Positions 7,577 through 14,466 of a stretch of 20,747 nt of DNA are shown piece by piece. The position numbers and the translations under genes are program-made. A model generated the notes under the pieces. That model saw only the letters and a program-made list of their open reading frames with translations. It did not search any database and was not told where the DNA came from. Positions within the stretch are counted from its first letter, which is position 1. Each line of letters opens with the position of its first letter. Source of the stretch: a virus. The stretch spans positions 1 through 20,747 of IMG/VR virus record IMGVR_UViG_3300037070_000751. One strand, given 5' to 3'.

Positions 7577-10500
7577 GGCAGTGCCGGATTCGTGCCTGTC
7601 ACCGGTGGCGACACGCGCCTGCTCGATGCCAGGATAGCCTCAGCAATCATGTCCAAGAACGCCTGAGCCTCAGCTTCCGACGAGATGATAAGCGTGCCTA
7701 CACTGACCAGTGGTGCGCCGACTCCCGGTGATGGAAGTGTCCCGCCGCCGCCACCAGGCTGACCACCGCCAGTACCGCCGCCGAACAGGTTCATGAACCA
7801 TTCGGGCACCGAGTTGAAAATGTCCTGAACGACCTGGGCGACCGGTGCCAACACTTCAGCTAGTCGCGTCACAAGGTTGATTGCCGCATTGATGATAGGA
7901 CCGAAGAAGTCGCCCATGCCTTCCAGCATGGCCGGGATCGCGCCGAAAACCTGGCCGATGAAACCGATCACGTTCATAATCGCCTCACCGATACGGGTGC
8001 CAAGCTCCCATGCACCATTGATGAACGGGCCCCAGAGGTCACCCAGCCCTTCGATCAGGTTCGGGATGTTGCTCAATGCCTGACCAATGAACCCCAGGAA
8101 GTTGCCAAATGCCTCACCGAGCCGAGTGCCGACTTCCCAAGCAGCGTTGACCAACGGACCGAAGAAGTCACCTAGACCCGCAATCATGTCAGGAATGTTG
8201 GACAGCGCACTACCTATGTAGCCAAGGAAGTTTGCGAACGCCTCACCGAGCCGCGTCCCTATCTCCCAGGCTGCAGTGATGAGTGGGCCGAAGAAGTCAC
8301 CTAGGCCACCGATCATGTCTGGCAGACCACTCAGCGCGTTGCCGATGTACGACAGGAAGCTGGCGAGCGCCTCGCCTAGACGAGTGCCGATCTCCCATGC
8401 CTGCGTGATGATCGGGCCAAAGAAGTCACCCAGGCCCGCAAGTATCTGAGGCAAACCACTGAATGCCGAGCCGATGTAGGAAAACAGGTTGCCGAGCGCC
8501 TCACCGACGCGAGTGCCGAGCGCCCATACGTCAGATACAAAGCCCTCCCATATATCACCGACGCCGAGCAGATCCGCAATTGCCTGAAGCCAGATCCCGA
8601 TGTTTGTGAGTAGCGCACCGGCGATAGTCTTGAACGTCTCGACCATGTTCGATAGCACACGACCCCAATCGCCCTCGAAGATAGCCCTGATCGTGTCTAT
8701 GAACAGCACGACTACCCTTACGACAGCTTGCAGATTGACGCTGGCTACCTGCCACAGCACTTCCCAGAATCCGCTGCTGGCCTGAAGTATGCCGCTCAAC
8801 CAGTTGAACATGTCTCCGATCCCACGGATCAGGCCCGGCAACTGTGCGAGTGCTTGCGCCACCAAAGGCTCAAGTGCTGCCATGAGTTGCAGTACTGCAT
8901 CACGCGCAGCGATGAGGAACACGACAAACCCAGAGTCTTCGTCAAGACCAAAGATACCGCCCTGAAAGTCGCCAGACGAGAGCAACGCAAACACGGCACC
9001 CAGGTTTGAGGCAAAGCCAGTGACGAAGTTCTGGATGTTGACGAGTGCGGGCTGGATCGCCGCCCAGACTTCAGCGGTGACTTCCTGAATACCGCCGAAG
9101 TTCGTTTGCCAGGCCAGATATAACGCAGCCACCGCTGCGCCGATAGCCAGGAGCGGTAGCAAGAACGGTGCTGTAGCTGCCGCCAGGACACCAAACCCCG
9201 CTGCCATAGCACCAAGCAGTGGACCCAGGATCACAAACGCCGCAGTCAAGCCAGCTACTATGCCGACCGCACCGACGATGGCTACGATGACGCCCTGTAT
9301 GGATGGGTCCAGCGACAGGAAGGCATTCAGGACGCCAGTCAGCATGTCAGTCAAGCTCTTCAGCACCGGGAGGAACATGTTGCCGACAGTGATCTGGATC
9401 GTCTCAAACGATCCTCCTAGCTGCTCTAGCGAACCTTTCAGGTTGTCCAGACGTGTCTTCGCTGCATCTGCCGCTGAGATTTTGCCGACGTTCTCAGCTA
9501 GCTGGTTGAACCCTTCCGCGCCCTCAGTCGCCGCAATGGTCGCAGCACGAACAGCATCAGCGCCAAACGCGAGTTCAAGCTGGAGCAGCTTCTCTTCACG
9601 CGTCAGATCGGACGTGTTGTCCTTGAGAATCTCGAAGATTTCACTCAGTGGCTTAGCATTGCCTTCTGCGTCGAAGAATGCGTTGGACGTGATGCCCATT
9701 GACCGGGCGTACTCGGTCGAGTTTTTGGCACCATCGACCATAGCCGGGTCAAGCGCTTTAGCCGCCTTGAACAGTTCTTCAAACGAGACAACTCCGTCAG
9801 ACTGAGCCTTGGCAAGAGCCTTCTGACCAGCCTCTGTGCCCATCAACGTGTTGGTGAGCAGCCGCATGCCCTCGTCGGTATCAACAGTGAACAGATTCAG
9901 CCGCTCGAACGCGTTGACCTGAGACTCGGTCGTTGGCTGCAAGTTCAGCAGCATCGTCTTGAGCGACGTACCTGCGTCAGAACCACGTAGCCCGTTGTCA
10001 GCGAACAAACCTAGAGCTATGGCGGTATCGTCAAACGACAACCCCAGGCCAGCAGCTACCGGGCCGACAGCCGAGAAGGCAAACTGCAACCCGTTCATGT
10101 CAGCCGCTGATGCATTGACCACGCCTGCCAGGGTATCGACAGTCTGCGTCAGTTGGGCCGAGTCCATGTGGAACGTATTGAGTGCGATGCCAGCGAACTC
10201 GGCTGACCGGGCCAAGTCAAAACCTGTCGCTGCTGCCAAGCTGGTTGCTGCCCGAGCGCCGCCATCCATGATCGTCTCGATGGGCACGCCTGCTTTGACC
10301 AGTTCTTCGATAGCACCCGCTGCCTGTTGCGCTGAGAAGACCGTCTCCTTGCCGAGCGTCATCGCCAGGTCTTCGAGGGCATCACCGTAGACCAGCACTT
10401 CGTCCGGTGCCATAACAGCCTTGATGCCGGACATCTGCTTCTCGAAGGTGGACGCCTCGTCTATGGCACCAAGAAACGCCGCGCCCACACCAGCCGCAGC

Positions 10501-10644
10501 CGCAGCAAGTGGGAGCGCAACGGCAGTCGCTGATGCCATGTTGCTCGTCGTGCCGTTCAGCTTCGTCTCGACAGCCGTCAGCCCGGTAATCGCCCCACCA
10601 ACATCGCTCGAAACGGTTATGAACAGGTCAGCGATGCTCGGCAA
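7573..10644 (-). CDS. Tail tape measure protein
   Basis: At 1023 residues this is the largest gene. Residues 65-235 match the TP901-type tape measure core (FEKQMSGIKAVMAP, ETVFSAQQAAGAIEELVKAGV, GLRGSDAGTSLKTMLLNL). Residues about 440-510 are a long hydrophobic stretch, as expected for a protein that enters the host membrane during DNA ejection. Residues 707-921 are five tandem 43-residue repeats, and the C-terminus has a glycine-rich linker. It would span the tail lumen and set tail length: at about 0.15 nm per helical residue, roughly 150 nm. The start is TTG at 10644, immediately after the chaperone TAG in the same frame. The start is supported by the family-like opening IADLFITVSSDVGGAI and by AGGGCGG about nine bases upstream. 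Confidence 0.95.
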   Translation of the reverse strand: MPSIADLFITVSSDVGGAITGLTAVETKLNGTTSNMASATAVALPLAAAAAGVGAAFLGAIDEASTFEKQMSGIKAVMAPDEVLVYGDALEDLAMTLGKETVFSAQQAAGAIEELVKAGVPIETIMDGGARAATSLAAATGFDLARSAEFAGIALNTFHMDSAQLTQTVDTLAGVVNASAADMNGLQFAFSAVGPVAAGLGLSFDDTAIALGLFADNGLRGSDAGTSLKTMLLNLQPTTESQVNAFERLNLFTVDTDEGMRLLTNTLMGTEAGQKALAKAQSDGVVSFEELFKAAKALDPAMVDGAKNSTEYARSMGITSNAFFDAEGNAKPLSEIFEILKDNTSDLTREEKLLQLELAFGADAVRAATIAATEGAEGFNQLAENVGKISAADAAKTRLDNLKGSLEQLGGSFETIQITVGNMFLPVLKSLTDMLTGVLNAFLSLDPSIQGVIVAIVGAVGIVAGLTAAFVILGPLLGAMAAGFGVLAAATAPFLLPLLAIGAAVAALYLAWQTNFGGIQEVTAEVWAAIQPALVNIQNFVTGFASNLGAVFALLSSGDFQGGIFGLDEDSGFVVFLIAARDAVLQLMAALEPLVAQALAQLPGLIRGIGDMFNWLSGILQASSGFWEVLWQVASVNLQAVVRVVVLFIDTIRAIFEGDWGRVLSNMVETFKTIAGALLTNIGIWLQAIADLLGVGDIWEGFVSDVWALGTRVGEALGNLFSYIGSAFSGLPQILAGLGDFFGPIITQAWEIGTRLGEALASFLSYIGNALSGLPDMIGGLGDFFGPLITAAWEIGTRLGEAFANFLGYIGSALSNIPDMIAGLGDFFGPLVNAAWEVGTRLGEAFGNFLGFIGQALSNIPNLIEGLGDLWGPFINGAWELGTRIGEAIMNVIGFIGQVFGAIPAMLEGMGDFFGPIINAAINLVTRLAEVLAPVAQVVQDIFNSVPEWFMNLFGGGTGGGQPGGGGGTLPSPGVGAPLVSVGTLIISSEAEAQAFLDMIAEAILASSRRVSPPVTGTNPALP
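7882..8526 (-). repeat. Five tandem 129-bp (43-residue) repeats inside the tape measure gene
   Basis: Each unit opens with W-x-[ILV]-G-T-R-[ILV]-G-E-A and ends with G-[LM]-G-D-[FL]-[FW]-G-P. The first tryptophan codons begin at 8526, 8397, 8268, 8139 and 8010, exactly 129 bp apart. A degenerate sixth unit (TRLAEVLAP) follows. Tape measure proteins are known for tandem repeats with fixed aromatic positions. Here the unit is long, and the copies have diverged at many synonymous sites. Confidence 0.95.
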
Positions 10645-10971
10645 CTAACGCATCCGCCCTGCTAGCTGACGCGCCATACGCGAGGCTTCAGCACGGTCCT
10701 GCTGGGCTTCATGGGCACGCTGCTGCTCACGTTGCTCGATCCGGTAAAGAGCTATCCAGTGCGTGTACTCCGACGTTGACATGTCCGTTATCAACTGCTC
10801 CCACGTCATCCCTAGCTCGCGAGCCAATTGGTACTGGAACCTCAGCGTCGGATTCAGGCCAAAGACTTTTTTCCGCCTCATCGACAGCCTCTGGCGTTGA
10901 ACCAAGTGCGTTGATCGCCTGCACGATGCGCGTGACCGCGCCAGCTGACTTGTCAGCCATCCGCCGCGCAT
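10645..10971 (-). CDS. Tail assembly chaperone T domain, made as a frameshift fusion
   Basis: The meaningful part is residues 34-108 of this frame: KKVFGLNPTLRFQYQLARELGMTWEQL, then MSTSEYTHWIALYRIEQ, and a Gln/Arg/Glu-rich helix. This matches the phage tail T (lambda gpT-like) pattern of an LGMT-x4-L helix followed by S-x-x-E-[FY]-x-x-W. The first 33 codons are low-quality sequence antisense to nothing sensible and lie inside the upstream chaperone gene. The family-like sequence begins exactly at a run of six A. The true product is therefore probably the G-T fusion from 11239 to 10645, about 197 residues. The fusion is expected to bind the tape measure and recruit tube subunits. It ends with TAG directly before the tape measure TTG. 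Confidence 0.75.
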   Translation of the reverse strand: MRGGWLTSQLARSRASCRRSTHLVQRQRLSMRRKKVFGLNPTLRFQYQLARELGMTWEQLITDMSTSEYTHWIALYRIEQREQQRAHEAQQDRAEASRMARQLAGRMR

Positions 10972-11239
10972 CCGCCGGCGACAGCTTCGGCTCGATCATG
11001 CCCTCCAGTAGGGTCAGGATCACCGACTGCTCCCTGCTCGTCTCGTCCTGGCCGGTCTGAGGATTTCGCTTGATCGACTTCTGTGCGATACCGGCGATTT
11101 GCCTCAGACTCAGCGCCCGGATCTTGACCGACCCTGGCTCACCAGATTTGGTGCGCCATTCAGGAACCTCGATGACCTTCTCTTCGATGTCGTCTGAAGC
11201 CCAGATTTCGTCGGCGCTCAGGATGTTGGATTCACTCAT
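10727..11239 (-). CDS. Tail assembly chaperone G
   Basis: The 170-residue product starts MSESNILSADEIWASDDIEE, with an acidic N-terminal segment and then a compact domain (VKIRALSLRQIAGIAQ, EQSVILTLLEGMIEPKLSPADARRM) like gpG-type chaperones encoded between tail tube and tape measure. The chosen ATG at 11239 has a GAGG eight bases upstream; an in-frame extension to 11281 lacks support and would overlap the tail tube gene. The slip site falls at residues 123-124, so the last part of the unshifted protein is dispensable for the fusion. G-type chaperones coat the tape measure before tube polymerisation and are absent from the mature virion. Confidence 0.75.
   Translation of the reverse strand: MSESNILSADEIWASDDIEEKVIEVPEWRTKSGEPGSVKIRALSLRQIAGIAQKSIKRNPQTGQDETSREQSVILTLLEGMIEPKLSPADARRMADKSAGAVTRIVQAINALGSTPEAVDEAEKSLWPESDAEVPVPIGSRARDDVGAVDNGHVNVGVHALDSSLPDRAT
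10866..10875 (-). promoter_or_regulatory. Predicted ribosomal frameshift site (run of six A)
   Basis: Read on the minus strand in the G frame, the codons are GCG GAA AAA AGT, with six A at 10872-10867. The T frame continues AAA GTC TTT GGC. Passing from G to T needs a +1 slip (AAA re-pairs on the next three A) or a -2 slip (AAA re-pairs two bases back); both give perfect codon-anticodon pairing. The common lambda-type -1 slip does not reach the T frame here. A -2 shift is established for phage Mu chaperones. Confidence 0.65.
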
Positions 11240-11264
11240 GCTGCCCTCGCTCTCAGCCTGAATT

Positions 11265-11663
11265 CTAGACCGCGTTGGCAACAGTGCCGACGACAGCCAG
11301 CGTCACACGCCAGGTCGCTACGTCTGACCCACTTGCGTCCACGCGGTACGTTGCGACCAGCGCACTGCCGGTGAACGAGCGGTTGCTGCCACCGGTGCCG
11401 GATGGCTCGAAGTCGAACGTGCTGGATGTAGGGGTCGCCGCCAGGAACAACGGTGACATGATGGCGTCGAAGGCCGGATCGTAGGCACCCTCAAGGTTGA
11501 TGGTTGCCATGTACGGGCCAACCACCCTGGACACCGGGTTGGACCCAATGGGGCGCACGTCTCGGATCTCACGCGAGCCGTCGAAGGATGCGCTGGTTAC
11601 GTAGTCGCTGAGATCCGACGCACCGAGAGTGAAGTTGGCAATATTGCCATGACTGAATGCCAT
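11265..11663 (-). CDS. Major tail (tube) protein
   Basis: The 132-residue protein opens AFSHGNIANFTLGASDLSDYVTSAS and has a central SRVVGPYMATINLEGAYD and a final strand TWRVTLAVVGTVANAV. This is the pattern of short tail tube subunits: an N-terminal statement of the offset object, a 'GxxxA(T)(I/V)xLEG' strand, and a beta-sandwich core. Subunits form stacked hexameric rings around the tape measure. Position between terminator and chaperones fits. The start is ATG at 11663, with AAGGGG about eleven bases upstream. A strong ribosome binding site at this gene would suit its high copy number. Confidence 0.78.
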   Translation of the reverse strand: MAFSHGNIANFTLGASDLSDYVTSASFDGSREIRDVRPIGSNPVSRVVGPYMATINLEGAYDPAFDAIMSPLFLAATPTSSTFDFEPSGTGGSNRSFTGSALVATYRVDASGSDVATWRVTLAVVGTVANAV

Positions 11664-11679
11664 TGGTTACATACCCCTT

Positions 11680-12102
11680 TCAGGCAGGCTGCGAAAAGAT
11701 GAGGTAATACGAGCCGACATAAGACATCGGAACGCCGTTCTCGGAGTCCTTCCGAATCGAGTGCTGATCGTGCTGGACATAGGCGATACGAACTCCGTCG
11801 ATGATGATGTTTTGCTTCAGTAGGAGCGGATCGAACCGATCAGCAACCGTCTTCAATGAGCCTGTCACCGAGTTACCGGTTCCAACAACCCGGACTAGAA
11901 AGATGTTCTTCGCCATCCGACCGTTGTTCCAGGCACGGACCACGTCCACGTTGCCGATGTGCGCGAACAAAACCAGTGGGAATGTCGCGCCTTGTGGGGC
12001 TACGTCTGCGTAGATCCTGCTGCCGACGACCCCGGTAATCGTCGGGTCAGCCGACAGCGTTTGATAGATCCACTGCTCTACGCGGACTAGCTCGGCAGTC
12101 AC
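11680..12102 (-). CDS. Tail terminator / completion protein
   Basis: The 140-residue product begins with an amphipathic helix (LVRVEQWIYQTLSADPTITGVV), followed by RIYADVAPQGATFPLVLFA and later a paired-strand region (RIAYVQHDQHSI, MSYVGSYYLIF). The 'helix, then I-Y-x-x-x-x-P-x-x-x-x-x-P-[LY]-[VI]' layout is that of DUF3168-like or gpU-like terminators that cap the tube and join it to the head. The start is GTG at 12102, overlapping the neck gene stop as GTGA. Its place between the gp10-like gene and the tube gene is canonical. Confidence 0.75.
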   Translation of the reverse strand: MTAELVRVEQWIYQTLSADPTITGVVGSRIYADVAPQGATFPLVLFAHIGNVDVVRAWNNGRMAKNIFLVRVVGTGNSVTGSLKTVADRFDPLLLKQNIIIDGVRIAYVQHDQHSIRKDSENGVPMSYVGSYYLIFSQPA

Positions 12103-12566
12103 CAGCTATCAGCGACCTTCGACATGTCGCTCTTGAACTGCTGCTCCGTCATGAGAGCCGCCGTCTTGAACGTGGGCCGGGGCGGCATGAACACCGTGCC
12201 CTCTTCCAGCGCAACCGCGTAGTCGACTGCCGATGAGACGAGTGCTTCTGGCAAGGCAAACCGACCGAGCCGGTCGCGCAGGCGGTCTATCTTCGGGTCG
12301 TACTCAGTCGCTCGCAACTCAGGCACGATGTTGGCGGCTGGCCTGAGCGCTTTTGCCTTGGCTGCTGCCTCGCCGTAGTTAGACTCGTCGTTTGGACCGT
12401 TGACGTAGATGGACTCGCGGAACGCGCCAGTCTGGACCGGTGCAATGATCTGAGCAATGTTCCGCATGTACATGGCGTTGTTGCGGACAGCATCCACCGT
12501 CTTCTCCACAATGCTGCCCGCGACCTGATTGATCTGGTTCTTGCGAACAAGGATCGTGACGGGCAC
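12099..12566 (-). CDS. HK97 gp10-like neck / head-tail protein
   Basis: The 155-residue protein shows the HK97 gp10-like signature: an N-terminal helix (GSIVEKTVDAVRNNAMYMRNIAQ), then APVQTGAFRESIYV, and a C-terminal VDYAVALEEGTVFMPPRPTFKTAA with the Y-x-x-x-[LV]-E-x-G-T turn and the P-R-P-[TF] motif. Members of this family sit at the head-tail interface or tail completion stage. The start is GTG at 12566, 2 bp after the upstream stop. The usual length is about 120-160 residues, so it appears complete. Confidence 0.85.
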   Translation of the reverse strand: MPVTILVRKNQINQVAGSIVEKTVDAVRNNAMYMRNIAQIIAPVQTGAFRESIYVNGPNDESNYGEAAAKAKALRPAANIVPELRATEYDPKIDRLRDRLGRFALPEALVSSAVDYAVALEEGTVFMPPRPTFKTAALMTEQQFKSDMSKVADSW

Positions 12567-12568
12567 GT

Positions 12569-12910
12569 TTACGCCAGTCCTAGCTCGATGACCCTGGCAG
12601 TGACCGACGTAGTCGGGCTGAACGTGACCGTGATCGTCGTGCCGAGCAGGGTCTGATCGAATGGCCCAAACACCTTGCTTGTACCGTTGGTCACCGTCTG
12701 AGCGTCGTCAGCCACGTCGTAGGTGATCGTGCGTACCGCGTACGTGCCGCTGGTCACGAACGTCACCGTGGTCGGCGCTCCACCGCCGTTCACGACTTCG
12801 ATGAGCGTGCGCCCATTGGTATTTGCGAACGTGTCGCTGGCCGAGACAGCCTGAGCCGCAGGCAGCACGATGCCATGACCGGTAGAAAGTGTCGATGTGA
12901 GCAGTGCCAT
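12569..12910 (-). CDS. Unknown small beta-sandwich structural protein
   Basis: The 113-residue protein is almost entirely short strands and Thr/Ser/Gly turns (RTLIEVVNGGGAPTTVTFV, YAVRTITYDVADDAQTV, TTITVTFSPTTSVTARV). It is preceded by AGGAG at nine bases. It lies within the connector genes, between the zinc ribbon gene and the gp10-like gene, where some phages encode head decoration or minor capsid proteins. No catalytic residues are evident. A decoration role is a guess from composition and place. Confidence 0.65.
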   Translation of the reverse strand: MALLTSTLSTGHGIVLPAAQAVSASDTFANTNGRTLIEVVNGGGAPTTVTFVTSGTYAVRTITYDVADDAQTVTNGTSKVFGPFDQTLLGTTITVTFSPTTSVTARVIELGLA

Positions 12911-12913
12911 GAG

Positions 12914-13162
12914 CTACTTCTCCTTCTTGGGCTTGTGCGGTTCCGGCACATACTCGGCTGGCATCAGCGAGATGCGCGTGACGCTCTTGCACGTCGGACA
13001 GGTCATCGAATCCTGAAACTGCCCGCAGCCTGGGCACAGCCAGTCCGTGTCACCATCGACACCGCTCGCCTGGACGCCGCAATGCCGACAGTAGACGGGT
13101 TCTTCATGAACCTGAAGCGGTTCCTCGATCACGATCTCCGTGGCTTCGACTTCTTCGGACAT
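12914..13162 (-). CDS. Small zinc-ribbon protein with three CxxC knuckles
   Basis: The 82-residue protein has CRHC at 25-28, CPGC at 43-46 and CPTC at 55-58, giving six cysteines plus H27, with an acidic N-terminus (about residues 3-21) and a lysine-rich end (PHKPKKEK). CPxCG-type knuckles usually bind structural zinc. The start is ATG at 13162, with GAGAGG six bases upstream. It sits in the middle of the head-tail connector genes, an unusual place for a zinc-ribbon protein. It might be a minor head component, an assembly factor or a late regulator. The zinc call is well supported; the role is not known. Confidence 0.8.
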   Translation of the reverse strand: MSEEVEATEIVIEEPLQVHEEPVYCRHCGVQASGVDGDTDWLCPGCGQFQDSMTCPTCKSVTRISLMPAEYVPEPHKPKKEK

Positions 13163-13173
13163 GCCTACCTCTC

Positions 13174-13533
13174 TTAGATGATTTCTTGCGCCAGAACTCT
13201 GGTAACGATTTCCCAGCTACTACTTGCGCCTGAAATGACTTCAAAGTTGCGGTTGTTGCAGACCAGCCGGTCTGTTGGCAGAACCCGCGTGCCTTCCGCG
13301 AACACGAACGTCCACGTATTGATCGTCTGAACGCTGTTGGTTGCCTCGCGCTCAAAGAAGTTCGTGCCGGCGCGAGCAAATGAGCACGGATACGTGGCAT
13401 ACAGCGGGTACGAATCTGTCGAACCGCCAGCACCATCCGAGACGCTCGACTTGCGATAGACTCGCGCAACCGTCGTGAAGGTGGTGTGAACGGCATGTGC
13501 GGCCTTCCCGACACGCGGCGGAAGCTGCGGCAT
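13174..13533 (-). CDS. Head-tail adaptor / head closure protein
   Basis: The 119-residue product contains VYRKSSVSDGAGGSTDSYPLY near the front and VLPTDRLVCNNRNFEVISG, followed by a short strand to the end. This is the layout of the SPP1 gp16-like / HK97 head-closure family ('R..... DGxGGx....', then 'v...Drl...g..y.V...'). The protein would form a ring that closes the portal channel after packaging. It shares one base with the stop of the upstream connector gene. The length is typical of the family. Confidence 0.78.
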   Translation of the reverse strand: MPQLPPRVGKAAHAVHTTFTTVARVYRKSSVSDGAGGSTDSYPLYATYPCSFARAGTNFFEREATNSVQTINTWTFVFAEGTRVLPTDRLVCNNRNFEVISGASSSWEIVTRVLAQEII

Positions 13534-14195
13534 CAGAACACGTAAACCTGCTTCATGTAGTGGTCAAGCATCTGACGCATGACCGGCGGCCACATGCGAG
13601 CTTCCATGCTCAGTACGGTTAGCTCCGAGCCGACCTTGTAGGACTGCACACCTGGGACGTTCAGATCCATGATCGGGCGGGCCATCGTCTCGGCCACCAT
13701 CAGGGTTGCTTCGCGAACACCTGCTGGCACGTTCGCCAGGGTGCAGTAGCCAAAGGTGCCGGTGGCCCTGATCGAGTGCGCGTAGCTCGGAAAGTTGAAG
13801 CGTCCGCTGTAGTTCGTCCTGACGATTGCGGTGTACGGCTCGCCATTGACCAACGCGTTGAGCGGTTCCAAGTGGTAGTCGGTCGGGTTCGTCCAGACCG
13901 TCTCGTACACGCCGTCACCATTAGCGTCCGTGGCTAGCTCGGTGAGCGTCTGGACATCATCTGTACGGATGTGGTCGGCGTAGGGCCAGCGGTACGACGG
14001 ATTCCAGTAGGCAGACTCCAGCGAGTAGTAGCGGACCTCTGGCGTGTCGTTGGTGTAGAAACGTCGTCCCGTCGCCTTGTCGATCCAGCGCGAGGCTGAC
14101 TGAAGGACGCGGTCAATCGCCAGGTCGCGAGCGGTGTCGTCAATCGACATCCGATCCTTGAACTCGGCCACGCTGGCATACAGGTTCGCACTCAT
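13533..14195 (-). CDS. Head-tail connector (gp6/gp15-like adaptor)
   Basis: The 220-residue protein opens with YASVAEFKDRMSIDDTARDLAIDRVLQSASRWIDKATGRRF, matching the helical start of portal-adjacent adaptors (YaT.ae.k..l...d...d..i...l..as..id..tgr.F). A beta-rich middle follows, then a C-terminal helix (VREATLMVAETMARPIM, and MEARMWPPVMRQMLDHYM). It would form the ring just below the portal. The start is ATG at 14195. The nearest strong Shine-Dalgarno, GGAGG, is about 15 bases away, which is longer than usual; it falls in the loop of the dyad described on the other strand. This is the first gene after the opposite-strand island. Confidence 0.82.
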   Translation of the reverse strand: MSANLYASVAEFKDRMSIDDTARDLAIDRVLQSASRWIDKATGRRFYTNDTPEVRYYSLESAYWNPSYRWPYADHIRTDDVQTLTELATDANGDGVYETVWTNPTDYHLEPLNALVNGEPYTAIVRTNYSGRFNFPSYAHSIRATGTFGYCTLANVPAGVREATLMVAETMARPIMDLNVPGVQSYKVGSELTVLSMEARMWPPVMRQMLDHYMKQVYVF

Positions 14196-14198
14196 GAC

Positions 14199-14274
14199 TT
14201 TGCCGGCATTCCTCCGAATCCCTTGAATATCTATTGACAGTGCTGTGTTGAATTGCTATTGTTCTCGTATGGCA
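14199..14274 (+). repeat. Promoter module, copy 1
   Basis: This 76-bp segment matches 14733-14808 at about two thirds of positions without gaps. The matches concentrate in TTTGCCGGCA at the start, CCTTGAA-x3-CTATTGAC, TATTGTTC and ATGGCA at the end. It holds an 8-bp palindrome TGCCGGCA (14201-14208) and a dyad GGCATTC-CTCC-GAATCCC (14205-14222). The dyad lies 11 bp upstream of the -35 box. Confidence 0.8.
14234..14262 (+). promoter_or_regulatory. Promoter for the zinc-finger gene, probably leaderless
   Basis: TTGACA at 14234-14239 is a perfect -35 box. After a 17-base spacer comes TATTGT at 14257-14262 (four of six to TATAAT). The ATG at 14269 lies six bases after the -10, so transcription should begin at or next to the A of the ATG. 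No Shine-Dalgarno precedes the ATG. Confidence 0.8.
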
Positions 14275-14466
14275 AGAATGGTTTTCGGTCAGATGGTCGA
14301 AGGACTCGCGCCCGCCAAGGCCGAGCACTTCGTAACAAGTTTCCTCACCGGCACCAAGACCGCGTGCGGCATCACCGTCAACCGCAGCCGCCACCAGCAC
14401 GTCGAGACGACAAAGCATGCCAAGATGGCGACCTGCAAGCGCTGCCTCAAGGAGCTAGGCAAATGA
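14269..14466 (+). CDS. Small Cys/His protein, probable zinc binder
   Basis: The 65-residue product has H20, T31-A-C33-G and T55-C-K-R-C59-L. This H-x12-C-x22-C-x2-C arrangement resembles small zinc-finger proteins common in actinophages, where a T-x-C-G turn is followed by a (V/T)-C-x-x-C-L knuckle. It may bind nucleic acid or a host protein. The ATG at 14269 is chosen over the in-frame ATG at 14245 because 14245 lies between the -35 and -10 boxes. Transcription opposes the late genes, so expression is probably independent of them. The 3' end overlaps the next ATG as ATGA. Confidence 0.75.
   Translation: MARMVFGQMVEGLAPAKAEHFVTSFLTGTKTACGITVNRSRHQHVETTKHAKMATCKRCLKELGK

Noticed and set aside
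7882-8526. CRISPR or DNA-level repeat array
   Set aside because: The 129-bp units are in-frame protein repeats with synonymous differences and no spacers.
9260-9805. Long plus-strand open frame (181 codons) opposite the tape measure gene
   Set aside because: It is antisense to a well-supported gene, has a Ser/Ala/Pro-biased composition expected from a reverse-strand shadow, and no ribosome binding site or promoter was seen.
10867-10971. Independent start of the T chaperone at 10971
   Set aside because: The first 33 codons give no family-like sequence and there is no good ribosome binding site; the conserved part begins at the A6 slip site, so a frameshift fusion is preferred.
14224-14252. 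Minus-strand promoter TTCAAC-N17-TATTCA upstream of the connector gene
   Set aside because: Spacing is right, but both boxes are poor and the site lies inside the stronger plus-strand promoter; chance is likely.
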